The notes below the pieces were generated by a model that was not told the DNA's origin, searched no databases, and saw only the letters and a list, made by a program, of their open reading frames with translations. Below are positions 51,121 through 59,535 of a stretch of DNA of 64,000 bases, piece by piece. Source of the stretch: Streptomyces sp. AP-93 (GTDB lineage: Bacteria; Actinomycetota; Actinomycetes; Streptomycetales; Streptomycetaceae); the NCBI RefSeq assembly GCF_022808175.1, contig NZ_JALGBX010000012.1:1-64000 (forward strand), written 5' to 3'. The translations under genes were made by a program, and so were the position numbers. Within the stretch, counting starts at the first letter, position 1, and the number at the start of each line of letters is the position of its first letter.

Positions 51121-51885
51121 ATGAACGCGACGACCGAGCAGGACACCGGGTCCGCCAGGATCGCCCTGGTCACCGGAGGCTCCCGCGGCATCGGCCGGGC
51201 CGTCGTGGCCCGGCTGGCGAGCGAGGGCTACGACATCGGCTTCTGCTACCGCTCCGACGAGCAGTCGGCGGCGCTGGTGGTCAAGGAGGTCGAGGCGCTC
51301 GGCCGCCGGGCCCTGGCCCGCAAGGTCGACGTCACCGACCGGGCCGAGGTCAAGGCCTTCGTCGAGGCGGTGGAGGACGGTCTGGGCCCGGTGGACGCCG
51401 TCGTGACCTCCGCGGGCATCACCCGGGACAACCCGCTGGTGCTGATGCCCGACGAGGACTGGGACGCGGTCGTACGGACCAACCTGGACGGCACGTACAA
51501 CGTGATCCGTTCCGTGGTCTTCCCCATGATGAAGCGGCGCGGCGGCGCCGTGGTCACCATCTCCTCGGTCGCCGGCGTCGCCGGCAACGCCGGGCAGACC
51601 AACTACTCCGCCTCCAAGGCCGGGATCCTCGGCTTCACCCGGTCGCTGGCCAAGGAGGCGGGCCGGCACGGGATCCGTGCCAACGCGGTCGCGCCGGGCT
51701 TCATCGAGACCGACATGACCGCCGTCCTCACGGAGAAGGCCGCCAAGGACATGATCGGCAAGATCCCGCTGCGCCGCTTCGGACAGCCCGAGGACGTGGC
51801 CGCCCTGGTGGCGTTCCTGGTGTCGGACCAGGCCGGCTACATCACGGGACAGGTCCTCCAGGTGGACGGCGGCATCGAGCTGTGA
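51121..51885 (+). CDS. 3-ketoacyl-ACP reductase (FabG-type ketoreductase)
   Basis: The 254-residue short-chain dehydrogenase has LVTGGSRGIGRAV (about 15), TSAGITRDNPLV with the NAG-like segment, Ser in TISSVAGVAGNAGQTNYSASKAG, and the Tyr-x3-Lys pair (YSASK, about 160-164). It ends ITGQVLQVDGGIEL. It reduces the 3-keto group after each condensation, with NADPH. The arrangement dehydratase-dehydratase-ketoreductase is the reduction set of the highly reducing type II synthase. Confidence 0.92.
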   Translation: MNATTEQDTGSARIALVTGGSRGIGRAVVARLASEGYDIGFCYRSDEQSAALVVKEVEALGRRALARKVDVTDRAEVKAFVEAVEDGLGPVDAVVTSAGITRDNPLVLMPDEDWDAVVRTNLDGTYNVIRSVVFPMMKRRGGAVVTISSVAGVAGNAGQTNYSASKAGILGFTRSLAKEAGRHGIRANAVAPGFIETDMTAVLTEKAAKDMIGKIPLRRFGQPEDVAALVAFLVSDQAGYITGQVLQVDGGIEL

Positions 51886-52661
51886 GCGGGGCCCGGCGTC
51901 CCAAGGCGGTCAAGCGGCCCAAGTTCTACTTCTCGCTGCGCAGCCCCTACTCGTGGCTGGCCTACCGGGACCTGATGGAGGACCACCCGGAACTGGCCGC
52001 CCGGCTGGAGTGGATCCCCTTCTGCGAGCCGGACGAGACGAGCGCCAAACTGCTGGCGGATGCCGGGGGTTCGTTCCCGTACACGGCCATGTCACGGGCC
52101 AAGCACCTGTACATCCTGCAGGACGTCAAGCGCCTCGCCGCGGACCGCGGACTCGACTTCGCCTGGCCGGTGGACCGCGCGCCCTGGTGGGAGCCCGCCC
52201 ACCTCGGCTACTGGGTGGCCCTCCGCCACGGCAAGGGCGCCGAGTTCATCGCCCGGGCCGCGAGCGCCCGCTGGCAGGAGGGCCTGGACATCTGCGATCC
52301 CGAGGTGATCGGCTCGTTCGGCCCGGCCCTGGGGATCGACCCGGCCGAACTGTCGGGCGCGCCCGACGACCCGGACGCCCGGGCACAGGGCCTGCGGGCC
52401 CTGCTGTCAGTGGAGCGCGACGGGGTCTTCGGAGTCCCCTTCTTCGTCCGCGGCTACGACAAGTACTGGGGTCTGGACCGGCTGCCGGCCTTCGCCGGGG
52501 CGGTGCTCGCCGACCCGGCGGGCGCGGACCCGGCGGGCGCGGACCCGGCCCCCACGACCACCCCCGACGCCGTCACCGTCCCCTCCCCGGGATCGGGACA
52601 GGCTCTGGGGCTGCCCACCGGCTCGTCGGTCGACGACGGCCACGCGGGCGGGTGCGGCTGA
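51882..52661 (+). CDS. DsbA/GST-kappa-like isomerase (2-hydroxychromene-2-carboxylate isomerase family)
   Basis: The 259-residue thioredoxin-fold protein has KFYFSLRSPYSWLAYRDL at the N-terminus, where the family has a Ser-Pro-Tyr and no CxxC. Near the end, DGVFGVPFFVRGYDKYWGLDRL is the family signature. Members isomerise double bonds or rings using glutathione-like chemistry, and homologues occur in clusters that build cinnamoyl and polyene chains. It probably changes double-bond geometry of the ACP-bound chain. The tail (about 210-259) is disordered and has a duplicated Asp-Pro-Ala-Gly-Ala unit. GTG 51882 overlaps the ketoreductase stop. Confidence 0.72.
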   Translation: MSGARRPKAVKRPKFYFSLRSPYSWLAYRDLMEDHPELAARLEWIPFCEPDETSAKLLADAGGSFPYTAMSRAKHLYILQDVKRLAADRGLDFAWPVDRAPWWEPAHLGYWVALRHGKGAEFIARAASARWQEGLDICDPEVIGSFGPALGIDPAELSGAPDDPDARAQGLRALLSVERDGVFGVPFFVRGYDKYWGLDRLPAFAGAVLADPAGADPAGADPAPTTTPDAVTVPSPGSGQALGLPTGSSVDDGHAGGCG

Positions 52662-52782
52662 CGCCGGCCGCACCACCGAGGCCGCCGCGCGGCGACGTCC
52701 CCCGACGGTGCGCGGCGGCTCTTCGGCATTCTCCGGCGGCTTCGCGGCCGCCTTTCGAGACCCCTGCTGCGGCCCCCCGGGG

Positions 52783-52803
52783 CGTATAGGGGCGACATAG
52801 GGG
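52783..52803 (+). promoter_or_regulatory. Paired CGTATAG operator, copy 2 (before the acyl-AMP ligase)
   Basis: CGTATAGGGGCGACATAGGG contains CGTATAG and a diverged GACATAG 11 bp later, matching the spacing at 40061 and 60912. It lies about 45-60 bp before the start of the acyl-AMP ligase operon, in a 184-base gap after the isomerase gene. This suggests a separate promoter under the same regulator. Confidence 0.6.
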
Positions 52804-52845
52804 CGCTGCGCAGGGTGGGCGGGCGGTGCCGACCGCGATCCGGAC

Positions 52846-54621
52846 ATGTGGGCCGGTTTGGACCTGGACCGAGTGGACCAAGAGGGTGGGGAGTTGGGCG
52901 TGGCCGGCTTCGAGGGGTTCGTAGGCGCTTTCCGGCGCAGAGTCATGGAGACACCGCGGCGCACCGCCGTACGGTTCTGCGCGGGAGAGGACCGGGAGGA
53001 ACTCAGCTACGAGGCGCTGGACGCCGCGGCCCGCTCCGTCGCGCGATGGCTCGCCGACCGAGCCGAACCGGGGGACCGGGCCCTGCTGTCCTTCTTCCCC
53101 GGCACCGGGTTCATCCAGGCGTTCCTGGGCTGCCTCTACGCCGGCGTCGTGCCGGTGCCCGTGCCCGCGCAGGGCGGGCACAGCCAGCAGGAGGCCCGTA
53201 CCGACGGCATCGCCGCGGACAGCGGGGCACGCCTGGTACTGGCGGAGGAGACGCTCGCCGAGGCGCTCACGGCGGACGGCCGGGACCTGGAGCCCTTCGC
53301 CGCCGACGCCGGGACACTGGCGTTCCTCCAGTACACCTCGGGCTCGACCAGCGATCCCAAGGGCGTGATGGTCCCGCACGGGGCGCTCGTCCACAACATC
53401 GGCCTGATGCGCCGCAGTCACGGCTGGCACTCCGGCATGACCTGGTGCAGCTGGCTGCCCGCCTACCACGACATGGGCCTCATCGCGATGATGCTGACCC
53501 CGCTCCACCTCGGGGGCACCGCGGTGCTGATGTCGCCCACCGAGTTCCTCAAGCGCCCCGTGAGCTGGCTCCGGCTCATCGACCAGTACGGCGCCGACGT
53601 GAGCTGCGCGCCGAACTTCGCCTACGACCTGTGCTCCCGCCTCCTGAGCGACGAGCAGATCGCCGGACTCGACCTGTCGCGCTGGCGGTACGCCTGCAAC
53701 GGCGCCGAGCCGGTCGACGCGGGCACCCTGGCACGCTTCGCGAAGCGCTTCGCGCCCGCGGGCTTCCGGACCGAGGCACTGCTGCCCGGCTACGGCATGG
53801 CGGAGACCACGCTGTACGTGTCCGGCACCCGGGCGGACAGCGCCCCCGTGGTGCTGCGCGTGTCCGCGGACGGGCTCGCCGCGGGTTCCCTGACCCCCGC
53901 GGAACCGGGCGAGCCCGCCCAGGACCTGGTCAGCAGCGGCATCGTGCGGGACCTGGACGTACGCATCGTGGACCCGGGCACCGCGCGGGAACTGCCCGAC
54001 GGGCAGGTCGGCGAGATCTGGATCCGCGGCGACTCCGTCGCGCACGGGTACTGGCGGCGTCCGGAACAGACGGCGCAGGCGTTCGGCGCGGTGACCGCCT
54101 CCGGCGAGGGCGGCTTCCTGCGGACCGGGGACCTGGGCGCACTGGACGCCGGCGAGCTGTACGTCACGGGCCGCCTCAAGGAAATGATCATCGTGCACGG
54201 CCGGAACCTGTACCCGCACGACATCGAACGCGAGGTCCGGGCCCTGGACAAGGCGTTCGCGGAGCTGCCCGCCGCCGTGTTCTCGGTACGGCCCGGCGCG
54301 CACGAGGAGATCGTCGTCGTACAGGAGCTGCGGGCCCGCGGGCTCGGCGCTGACGAGCTGCGCGCCCTGGCCCGCGGCGCGAAGTCCCGGCTCTCGGCCG
54401 TACTGGGGGTCCGCGTCGGCGGCATCGTCCTCGTACGCGTCGGCCAGGTGCGCCGCACCACCAGCGGGAAGATCCAGCGCACCCGCATGCGGCAGCTCTT
54501 CGAACAGGGCGGGCTGGCTCCCGTACACGCCGAACTGGACGCGCAGCTGGCGGCGGCCTTCGCACAGCCGGCCGCGTCCGCTCCCCTGCCGGCCACGAAC
54601 CGAGAGGCAGTGCACCGCTGA
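52846..54621 (+). CDS. Fatty-acyl-AMP ligase (FAAL)
   Basis: The 591-residue adenylate-forming enzyme has the P-loop LQYTSGSTSDPKGVMVPH (about 170). SWLPAYHDMGLIAMML is typical of FAALs, followed by PGYGMAETTLYVSG, the hinge RTGDLGALD, and TTSGKIQRTRMRQLF with the C-terminal Lys. It activates a carboxylic acid as acyl-AMP and passes it to an ACP rather than CoA. The start is uncertain: ATG 52846 has no good ribosome site, while GTG 52903 has GGGAG upstream. It leads an operon with two acyl-CoA dehydrogenases and ACP 3, as in ramoplanin- and friulimicin-type clusters. Confidence 0.88.
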   Translation: MWAGLDLDRVDQEGGELGVAGFEGFVGAFRRRVMETPRRTAVRFCAGEDREELSYEALDAAARSVARWLADRAEPGDRALLSFFPGTGFIQAFLGCLYAGVVPVPVPAQGGHSQQEARTDGIAADSGARLVLAEETLAEALTADGRDLEPFAADAGTLAFLQYTSGSTSDPKGVMVPHGALVHNIGLMRRSHGWHSGMTWCSWLPAYHDMGLIAMMLTPLHLGGTAVLMSPTEFLKRPVSWLRLIDQYGADVSCAPNFAYDLCSRLLSDEQIAGLDLSRWRYACNGAEPVDAGTLARFAKRFAPAGFRTEALLPGYGMAETTLYVSGTRADSAPVVLRVSADGLAAGSLTPAEPGEPAQDLVSSGIVRDLDVRIVDPGTARELPDGQVGEIWIRGDSVAHGYWRRPEQTAQAFGAVTASGEGGFLRTGDLGALDAGELYVTGRLKEMIIVHGRNLYPHDIEREVRALDKAFAELPAAVFSVRPGAHEEIVVVQELRARGLGADELRALARGAKSRLSAVLGVRVGGIVLVRVGQVRRTTSGKIQRTRMRQLFEQGGLAPVHAELDAQLAAAFAQPAASAPLPATNREAVHR

Positions 54622-56426
54622 TGGAGCTGACCCTCCCCGAGACGGCCGCCCGGCGGCCGCTCGCCCTCACCGAACAACTCGAACGGCTCCTCGGCGACCC
54701 GGGCGACAGCAGCCTGGCGTTCTCCTTCGCACGGTGCGCGGAACTCGACCGGGCCGAAGCCTTCCCCGACGAGATCTGCGCCGCACTCGACGTGATGGGT
54801 CTGCCGCGCTGGTTCGCCCCGGCCGCCCACGGCGGAGCGCTGCGCAGCAGCGAGGAACTCCTCCAGATCATCCGCACCCTCGGCCGCCGCGACTTCACCG
54901 TGGCGCTCGCCCACATCAAGACCTACCTCGGGGCGGTGTCCGCCTGGGTGGCGGGCACCCCCGAACAGGCGGGCAGGCTGGCCTCCCGGGTCAACGCGGG
55001 CGCGGTCGTCGCGCTCGCGCTCACCGAACAGTCCCACGGCAGCGACTTGCTGGCCGGCGAACTGGCGGCGGTGCGCACCCCCGGCGGCTACCGCCTCGAC
55101 GGGGAGAAGTGGCTGATCAACAACGCCACCCGGTCCGAGGTCGTCTGCGTCCTGGCGCGGACCGACCCGGACGGCGGAGCCCGCGGGTTCAGCCTGCTGC
55201 TCGCCGACAAGAAGGAACTGGCGCCCGGCAGCTGGCACCACCTCGACGCGGTCGCCACCCACGGCGTGCGCGGCGCGGACATCAGCGGCATCGCCTTCGA
55301 CGCGGCCGAAGTGCCCCTCGACGCACGGATCGGCGCCGAGGGATCGGGCCTGGAGATCATCCTCAAGGGCTTCCAGATCACCCGCACCCTCTGCTCGGCG
55401 ATGTCGCTCGGCATGGCCGACCAGGCCCTGCGGATCGCCGTCGGCTTCGCCGGCGCCCACGAGCTGTACGGCCGGCGCCTCGCCGACCTGCCGCACGCGG
55501 CGCGCACCCTCACGGAGGCGTACGCCGACCTGCTCGCGGCCGAGGCGGTCAGTCTGGTCGCCACCCGCTCGATCCACACGCTGACGGCGGAGCAGAGCGC
55601 CGTGTCCGCCATCGTGAAGTACCTGGTGCCCACCGTCGCCGACCAGGCGATCGCCGCGCTGCGCCAGGTGCTCGGCGCCCGCGCGATGCTCGTCGAGGAC
55701 CACGCCGAGGGCACCTTCCAGGAGATCGAGCGCAACCACCGCATCGTCGGCATCTTCGACGGCAGCACCGTCGTCAACCTCAACTCCCTGATCAACCACT
55801 TCCCGATGCTGGTACGGGGCTACCGCGCCGGCCTCGCCGACCGGCCCGGGGTCGAGGGGGCCGCACGGCTCGACGGCCCCACGCCCGAGCTGGACCCGGG
55901 CCTGCTCACCCTGTACTCACGGTCCGGCTGCAGCGTCGTGCAGAGCCTGCCCGAAGCCGTCGAGGCCGTCCTGCGCCGCGCCGAGCGGGGCGAGGCCCCC
56001 GCCGCCGTCGCCGCCCAGGCGAGCCGGCTGCGGCTGCTCGCCGACGAACTGCACGCCGAGCTCGCCGCATACCGCCCGTCCGCCCGCGACGTCCCCGAGC
56101 ACGCCTTCGACCTCGCCGGCCGCTACTGCGTCCTGTACGCCGCCGCCGCGAGCCTGCACCTGTGGCTGCACAGCGCCCCCGACACCGGCCCCGTGACGGG
56201 CGGGCTCTGGACGGAAGGCGCCTGGCTGGAGGCCGTACTGGCCCGGCTGCTGCGCAGGCTCACCGGCGAGGCGGACCTCGACGACGCGGACGGGCCCGCA
56301 CTGGACCGGCTGCTGCCGATCCTGCGCGCCCAGCACGACGGCGGGCTGCTGTTCTCGCTGCTGACCTGCGCACTGGCCGAGAGCGGCCGCACCGACGCCG
56401 ACGCGAACCAGGAGCAGGCACGATGA
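54621..56426 (+). CDS. Acyl-CoA dehydrogenase-like acyl-ACP dehydrogenase 1
   Basis: The 601-residue protein has an acyl-CoA dehydrogenase fold: ALALTEQSHGSDLLAGEL and DGEKWLINNATRSEVV (flavin/substrate-binding blocks), GFQITRTLCSAMSLGMADQALRI, and a late VLGARAMLVEDHAEGTFQEIERNHRIVGIFDGSTVV. At about 600 residues with a C-terminal extension it matches the large dehydrogenases of lipopeptide clusters, which introduce double bonds into acyl-ACP. It shares one base with the ligase stop and overlaps the second dehydrogenase by 4 bases. Confidence 0.87.
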   Translation: MELTLPETAARRPLALTEQLERLLGDPGDSSLAFSFARCAELDRAEAFPDEICAALDVMGLPRWFAPAAHGGALRSSEELLQIIRTLGRRDFTVALAHIKTYLGAVSAWVAGTPEQAGRLASRVNAGAVVALALTEQSHGSDLLAGELAAVRTPGGYRLDGEKWLINNATRSEVVCVLARTDPDGGARGFSLLLADKKELAPGSWHHLDAVATHGVRGADISGIAFDAAEVPLDARIGAEGSGLEIILKGFQITRTLCSAMSLGMADQALRIAVGFAGAHELYGRRLADLPHAARTLTEAYADLLAAEAVSLVATRSIHTLTAEQSAVSAIVKYLVPTVADQAIAALRQVLGARAMLVEDHAEGTFQEIERNHRIVGIFDGSTVVNLNSLINHFPMLVRGYRAGLADRPGVEGAARLDGPTPELDPGLLTLYSRSGCSVVQSLPEAVEAVLRRAERGEAPAAVAAQASRLRLLADELHAELAAYRPSARDVPEHAFDLAGRYCVLYAAAASLHLWLHSAPDTGPVTGGLWTEGAWLEAVLARLLRRLTGEADLDDADGPALDRLLPILRAQHDGGLLFSLLTCALAESGRTDADANQEQAR

Positions 56427-58153
56427 CCACCGCCCTCACCCCCGTGGCAGCGCCGCCCGCCGAGGCGGTCCCCACCGCCGACCGGATCGCCGACCTGGAA
56501 CGACGGCTCGGGAACCCCCTCGACCCCGCCAACCCGCTGGGGCACGCCGCCGTACTGGCCGCCGACGAACGCGGCGAGCTGCTCGCCGCCGGTGAACGGA
56601 TGCTGGCGGACTACGGGCTGGGCTCCGAGTTCGTGCCCACGGCCCTCGGCGGCCGCCTGGACCGCGCCGACGGCCTGGCCCACCTGATGCGCGCCGTGTT
56701 CCGCCGGGACTGCGCGCTCGGCATCGGCTACGGCATCACCAGCTTCATCGCCGCCCTGCCCGTCTGGGCCTCGGGCAGCGCCGAGCAGCAGCGCCGGGTC
56801 GCCGGCCTGCTCGCGTCCGGCGGCCGCATCGTCGCCGCGTACACCGAGCTGGCGCACGGCAGCGACTTCTCCCGCACCACGCTCAGCGCCACGCCCTCGG
56901 CCGACGGCGCCGGCCTCGTCCTGGACGGCGGCAAACAGCTCGTCAACAACGTCTCCCGCGCCGAGGCGGCCCTGCTGTTCGCACGCACCGACGACCGGCC
57001 CGGCAGCCGCAGCCAATCCCACCTCCTGGTGGACCTGACCTCGCTGCCGCCCGACCGGATGCGCCGGGATCGCCGCTACCCCACCTCGGGGGTGCGCGGC
57101 TGCCTCCTCGGCGGTGTCGACTTCGACCGGTGCCCGGTCCCGGCCGATGCCGTCGTCGGCGAGAGCGGAGGTGCGACGGAGACCGTGCTGCGCGCCTTCC
57201 AGGTCACCCGCAGCGTGCTGCCCGGCATGGTCGTCGGCGTCGGAGACACCCAGCTGCGCACCGTCGTGGGCTTCGCCCGCGACCGGATCCTCTACGGGCG
57301 GCCGGTCGCCGGGCTGCCGCACGCGCGGGCCACCCTCATCGCGAGCTTCCTCGACCTGCTGGTCTGCGACGCGCTCGCCACGGTCGGGGCGCGCTCGCTG
57401 CACCTGCTGCCCGAGGAGACCAGCATCCAGTCGGCCGCCGTGAAGTACCTGGTGCCCAAGCTCCTCCAGGACTCCTCCTACCGGCTGTCGGTCCTGCTCG
57501 GCGCCCGCAGCTACCTGCGCGAGGGCCCGTACGCCATCTTCCAGAAGGCCGCCCGCGACCTGCCCGTGGTCGCCCTCGCGCACGCGGGCAGCGCCGTGTG
57601 CCTGGCCACGATCGTGCCGCAACTGCCCCGCATGGCCGAGCGCGCCTGGCCGGACACCACCGGGGAACAGCCCCCCGAAGCGCTGTTCCGGCCCGGCGCC
57701 GCCCTGCCGCCGCTCGACCTCGGCCGCCTGGAGCTCAACTCCCGGGGCCGCGACAGCCTCACCCGGCTGCTGTCCGCCTCCTACGAGGACCCGCGGGTCG
57801 ACGCACTGGCCCGGATGTTCGCCGACGAGCTGCGGGACCTGGGCCGCCGGGCGGCCGCCCTGCCGCCCCGGGACCGCACCGTGATCGCCGGCCGCCGGGG
57901 CTTCGTCCTCGCCGAGCGCTACACCTACCTGCTGGCCGCCGCCGCCTGCCTGGGCACGTACCGCCACGGCGAGGGCTTCACGGCCGACCCGGCCTGGGTC
58001 ATCGGCGCCCTGCACCGCCTCGCCGGCCGGATGGGGCTGCGCCCGGGGCCCCTGGAGCGGGAGGTCACCGACCGGCTGGCCGGGGAGATCGACGAGCGGT
58101 TCGACCACGGGCTCACGTACGACCTGAACCGCGGGCGGCTCACCCGGCCGTGA
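56423..58153 (+). CDS. Acyl-CoA dehydrogenase-like acyl-ACP dehydrogenase 2
   Basis: The 576-residue paralogue of the preceding gene has AYTELAHGSDFSRTTLS, LDGGKQLVNNVSRAEAALLFART, AFQVTRSVLPGMVVGVGDTQLRT and LLGARSYLREGPYAIFQKAARDLPVV. In this copy the segment equivalent to IVGIFDGSTVV reads LPVVALAHAGSAVC, so the catalytic surroundings differ from those of its neighbour. Two different dehydrogenases suggest two desaturations, for example formation of a 2,4-dienoyl chain. It starts at ATG 56423. Confidence 0.86.
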   Translation: MTTALTPVAAPPAEAVPTADRIADLERRLGNPLDPANPLGHAAVLAADERGELLAAGERMLADYGLGSEFVPTALGGRLDRADGLAHLMRAVFRRDCALGIGYGITSFIAALPVWASGSAEQQRRVAGLLASGGRIVAAYTELAHGSDFSRTTLSATPSADGAGLVLDGGKQLVNNVSRAEAALLFARTDDRPGSRSQSHLLVDLTSLPPDRMRRDRRYPTSGVRGCLLGGVDFDRCPVPADAVVGESGGATETVLRAFQVTRSVLPGMVVGVGDTQLRTVVGFARDRILYGRPVAGLPHARATLIASFLDLLVCDALATVGARSLHLLPEETSIQSAAVKYLVPKLLQDSSYRLSVLLGARSYLREGPYAIFQKAARDLPVVALAHAGSAVCLATIVPQLPRMAERAWPDTTGEQPPEALFRPGAALPPLDLGRLELNSRGRDSLTRLLSASYEDPRVDALARMFADELRDLGRRAAALPPRDRTVIAGRRGFVLAERYTYLLAAAACLGTYRHGEGFTADPAWVIGALHRLAGRMGLRPGPLEREVTDRLAGEIDERFDHGLTYDLNRGRLTRP

Positions 58154-58262
58154 CCCGGCCTCCCACGGCCCCGTTCCCTCTCCGCCGTTCCCTCCCCCCT
58201 TCCGCCTCCCCCCTCCTCCGCCCCCCTCGCCTCCGCCCTCCGCCTCACAAAGGAGCCGCACC
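58154..58262 (+). other. Polypyrimidine leader before ACP 3
   Basis: This 109-base gap is almost pure C/T on the plus strand, then AAAGGAG directly before the ACP start. There is no hairpin or palindrome. A similar tract precedes the NRPS gene at 62395-62500. Confidence 0.55.
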
Positions 58263-58541
58263 ATGTCCGAAGTCACCGTCGCAGCAACCACCAAGGCGGA
58301 TCCGCAGGAGATCCGCGACTGGCTCGTCCACCGCGTCGCCTACTTCCTCGAGTGCCCCGTGAGCCAGATCGACGCCACCGCCCATCTCGTCGAGATCGGG
58401 CTGGACTCCGTCTACGCGCTGACCCTGTGCGGCGACGTGGAGGACCGGTTCGGTCTCCTCGTGGAACCGACCATGGCCTGGGACCACCCCACGGTCGATG
58501 CCATCACCGTCTATCTGGCGGGCGAATTGGAGCGGCTGTGA
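58263..58541 (+). CDS. Acyl carrier protein 3 (acyl-AMP ligase/dehydrogenase partner)
   Basis: The 92-residue ACP has the phosphopantetheine site EIGLDSVYALTLCGDVE (Ser about 49). The Leu-Asp-Ser-Val form resembles polyketide/non-ribosomal carrier domains more than the two other ACPs do. It follows the acyl-AMP ligase and dehydrogenases, so it probably receives the activated acyl group and presents it to the condensation domain. The ribosome site AAAGGAG is strong. It overlaps the SbnA-like gene by 4 bases. Confidence 0.88.
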   Translation: MSEVTVAATTKADPQEIRDWLVHRVAYFLECPVSQIDATAHLVEIGLDSVYALTLCGDVEDRFGLLVEPTMAWDHPTVDAITVYLAGELERL

Positions 58542-59530
58542 ACAGCGAAGGCCGTAAACCGTACCAAGGGATCCTGGCGACCATAGGGAACACTCCCCTG
58601 GTCGAACTGAAGAGCCTGCTCCCGGGATTCGGCTCCCGGGTCTTCGCCAAGGTGGAGCGGTTCAACCCCGGCGGCAGCATCAAGGACCGGTCCGCACTGC
58701 GCATGCTCATCGACGCGGTGAGCAGCGGAGAGCTGGAACCGGGCCGGTCGGTCGTCGTCGAGTCCAGCTCCGGGAACCTCGCGGTCGGGCTCGCCCAGAT
58801 CTGCCGCTACTTCGGGTTCCGCTTCATCTGCGTGGTCGACGGCAAGACCACCGAGCAGAACCTCGCCATCCTCGCGGCCTTCGGGGCCGAGGTGGAGGTC
58901 ATCACCGAACGGGACCGGGCCACCGGCGAGTACCTGCCGATGCGCCTGCGGCGGGTGCGCGAACTGGTCGCGACGGTCCCGCACGCCTACTGGCCCAACC
59001 AGTACGCCAACCCGCTCAACCCGCGCGCCCACGAAGTCACCATGCGGGAGATCGACGACGCCCTGGACGGGCAGGTCGACTTCCTCTTCGCCTCGGTGAG
59101 CACCTTCGGGACCCTGCGCGGCTGCGCCGACCACATCCGCAAGGCCGGCCTGGACACCAAGGTCGTCGCGGTGGACGCGCTGGGCAGCGCCATCTTCGGT
59201 CTGGAGCCGACACAGCGGCTCATCCCCGGGCACGGCGCGTCCGTCGTGCCGCCGCTCATGGACCCGGACGCACCCGACGAGATCGTGCACGTCTCCGACG
59301 TCGACTGCGTGGCGGCCTGCCGCCGGCTGGTGGGCCGTGAGGCCATCCTCGCCGGGGGCTCCTCCGGAGCCACCGTCGCGGCCCTCCAGAGGTTCCGGGA
59401 CCGCGTTCCCGAAGGATCGAACTGCGTACTCATCTTCCCCGACGGGGGAGACCGCTATCTCGACACCATCTATTCCGACGCGTGGGTGCAGCGCAACTTC
59501 GGAGAGATATCCCACCTCTGGAAGGACTGA
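58538..59530 (+). CDS. SbnA-like PLP enzyme for 2,3-diaminopropionate (N-(2-amino-2-carboxyethyl)-L-glutamate synthase)
   Basis: The 330-residue cysteine-synthase-fold protein has the PLP Lys in VERFNPGGSIKDRSALRM (about 46), the substrate loop VVESSSGNLAVGLAQ, and a glycine-rich phosphate-binding segment AGGSSGATVAAL. By family, SbnA condenses O-phosphoserine and glutamate to an adduct that SbnB oxidises to L-2,3-diaminopropionate. The matching SbnB-like gene is two genes downstream, which makes this more likely than cysteine synthesis. GTG 58538 overlaps the ACP stop. Confidence 0.85.
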   Translation: MNSEGRKPYQGILATIGNTPLVELKSLLPGFGSRVFAKVERFNPGGSIKDRSALRMLIDAVSSGELEPGRSVVVESSSGNLAVGLAQICRYFGFRFICVVDGKTTEQNLAILAAFGAEVEVITERDRATGEYLPMRLRRVRELVATVPHAYWPNQYANPLNPRAHEVTMREIDDALDGQVDFLFASVSTFGTLRGCADHIRKAGLDTKVVAVDALGSAIFGLEPTQRLIPGHGASVVPPLMDPDAPDEIVHVSDVDCVAACRRLVGREAILAGGSSGATVAALQRFRDRVPEGSNCVLIFPDGGDRYLDTIYSDAWVQRNFGEISHLWKD

Positions 59531-59535
59531 ACCCC

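Noticed and set aside
58538-59530. Ordinary cysteine synthase
   Set aside because: The fold is the same, but an SbnB-like partner, ACP overlap and NRPS context make diaminopropionate synthesis the better reading.
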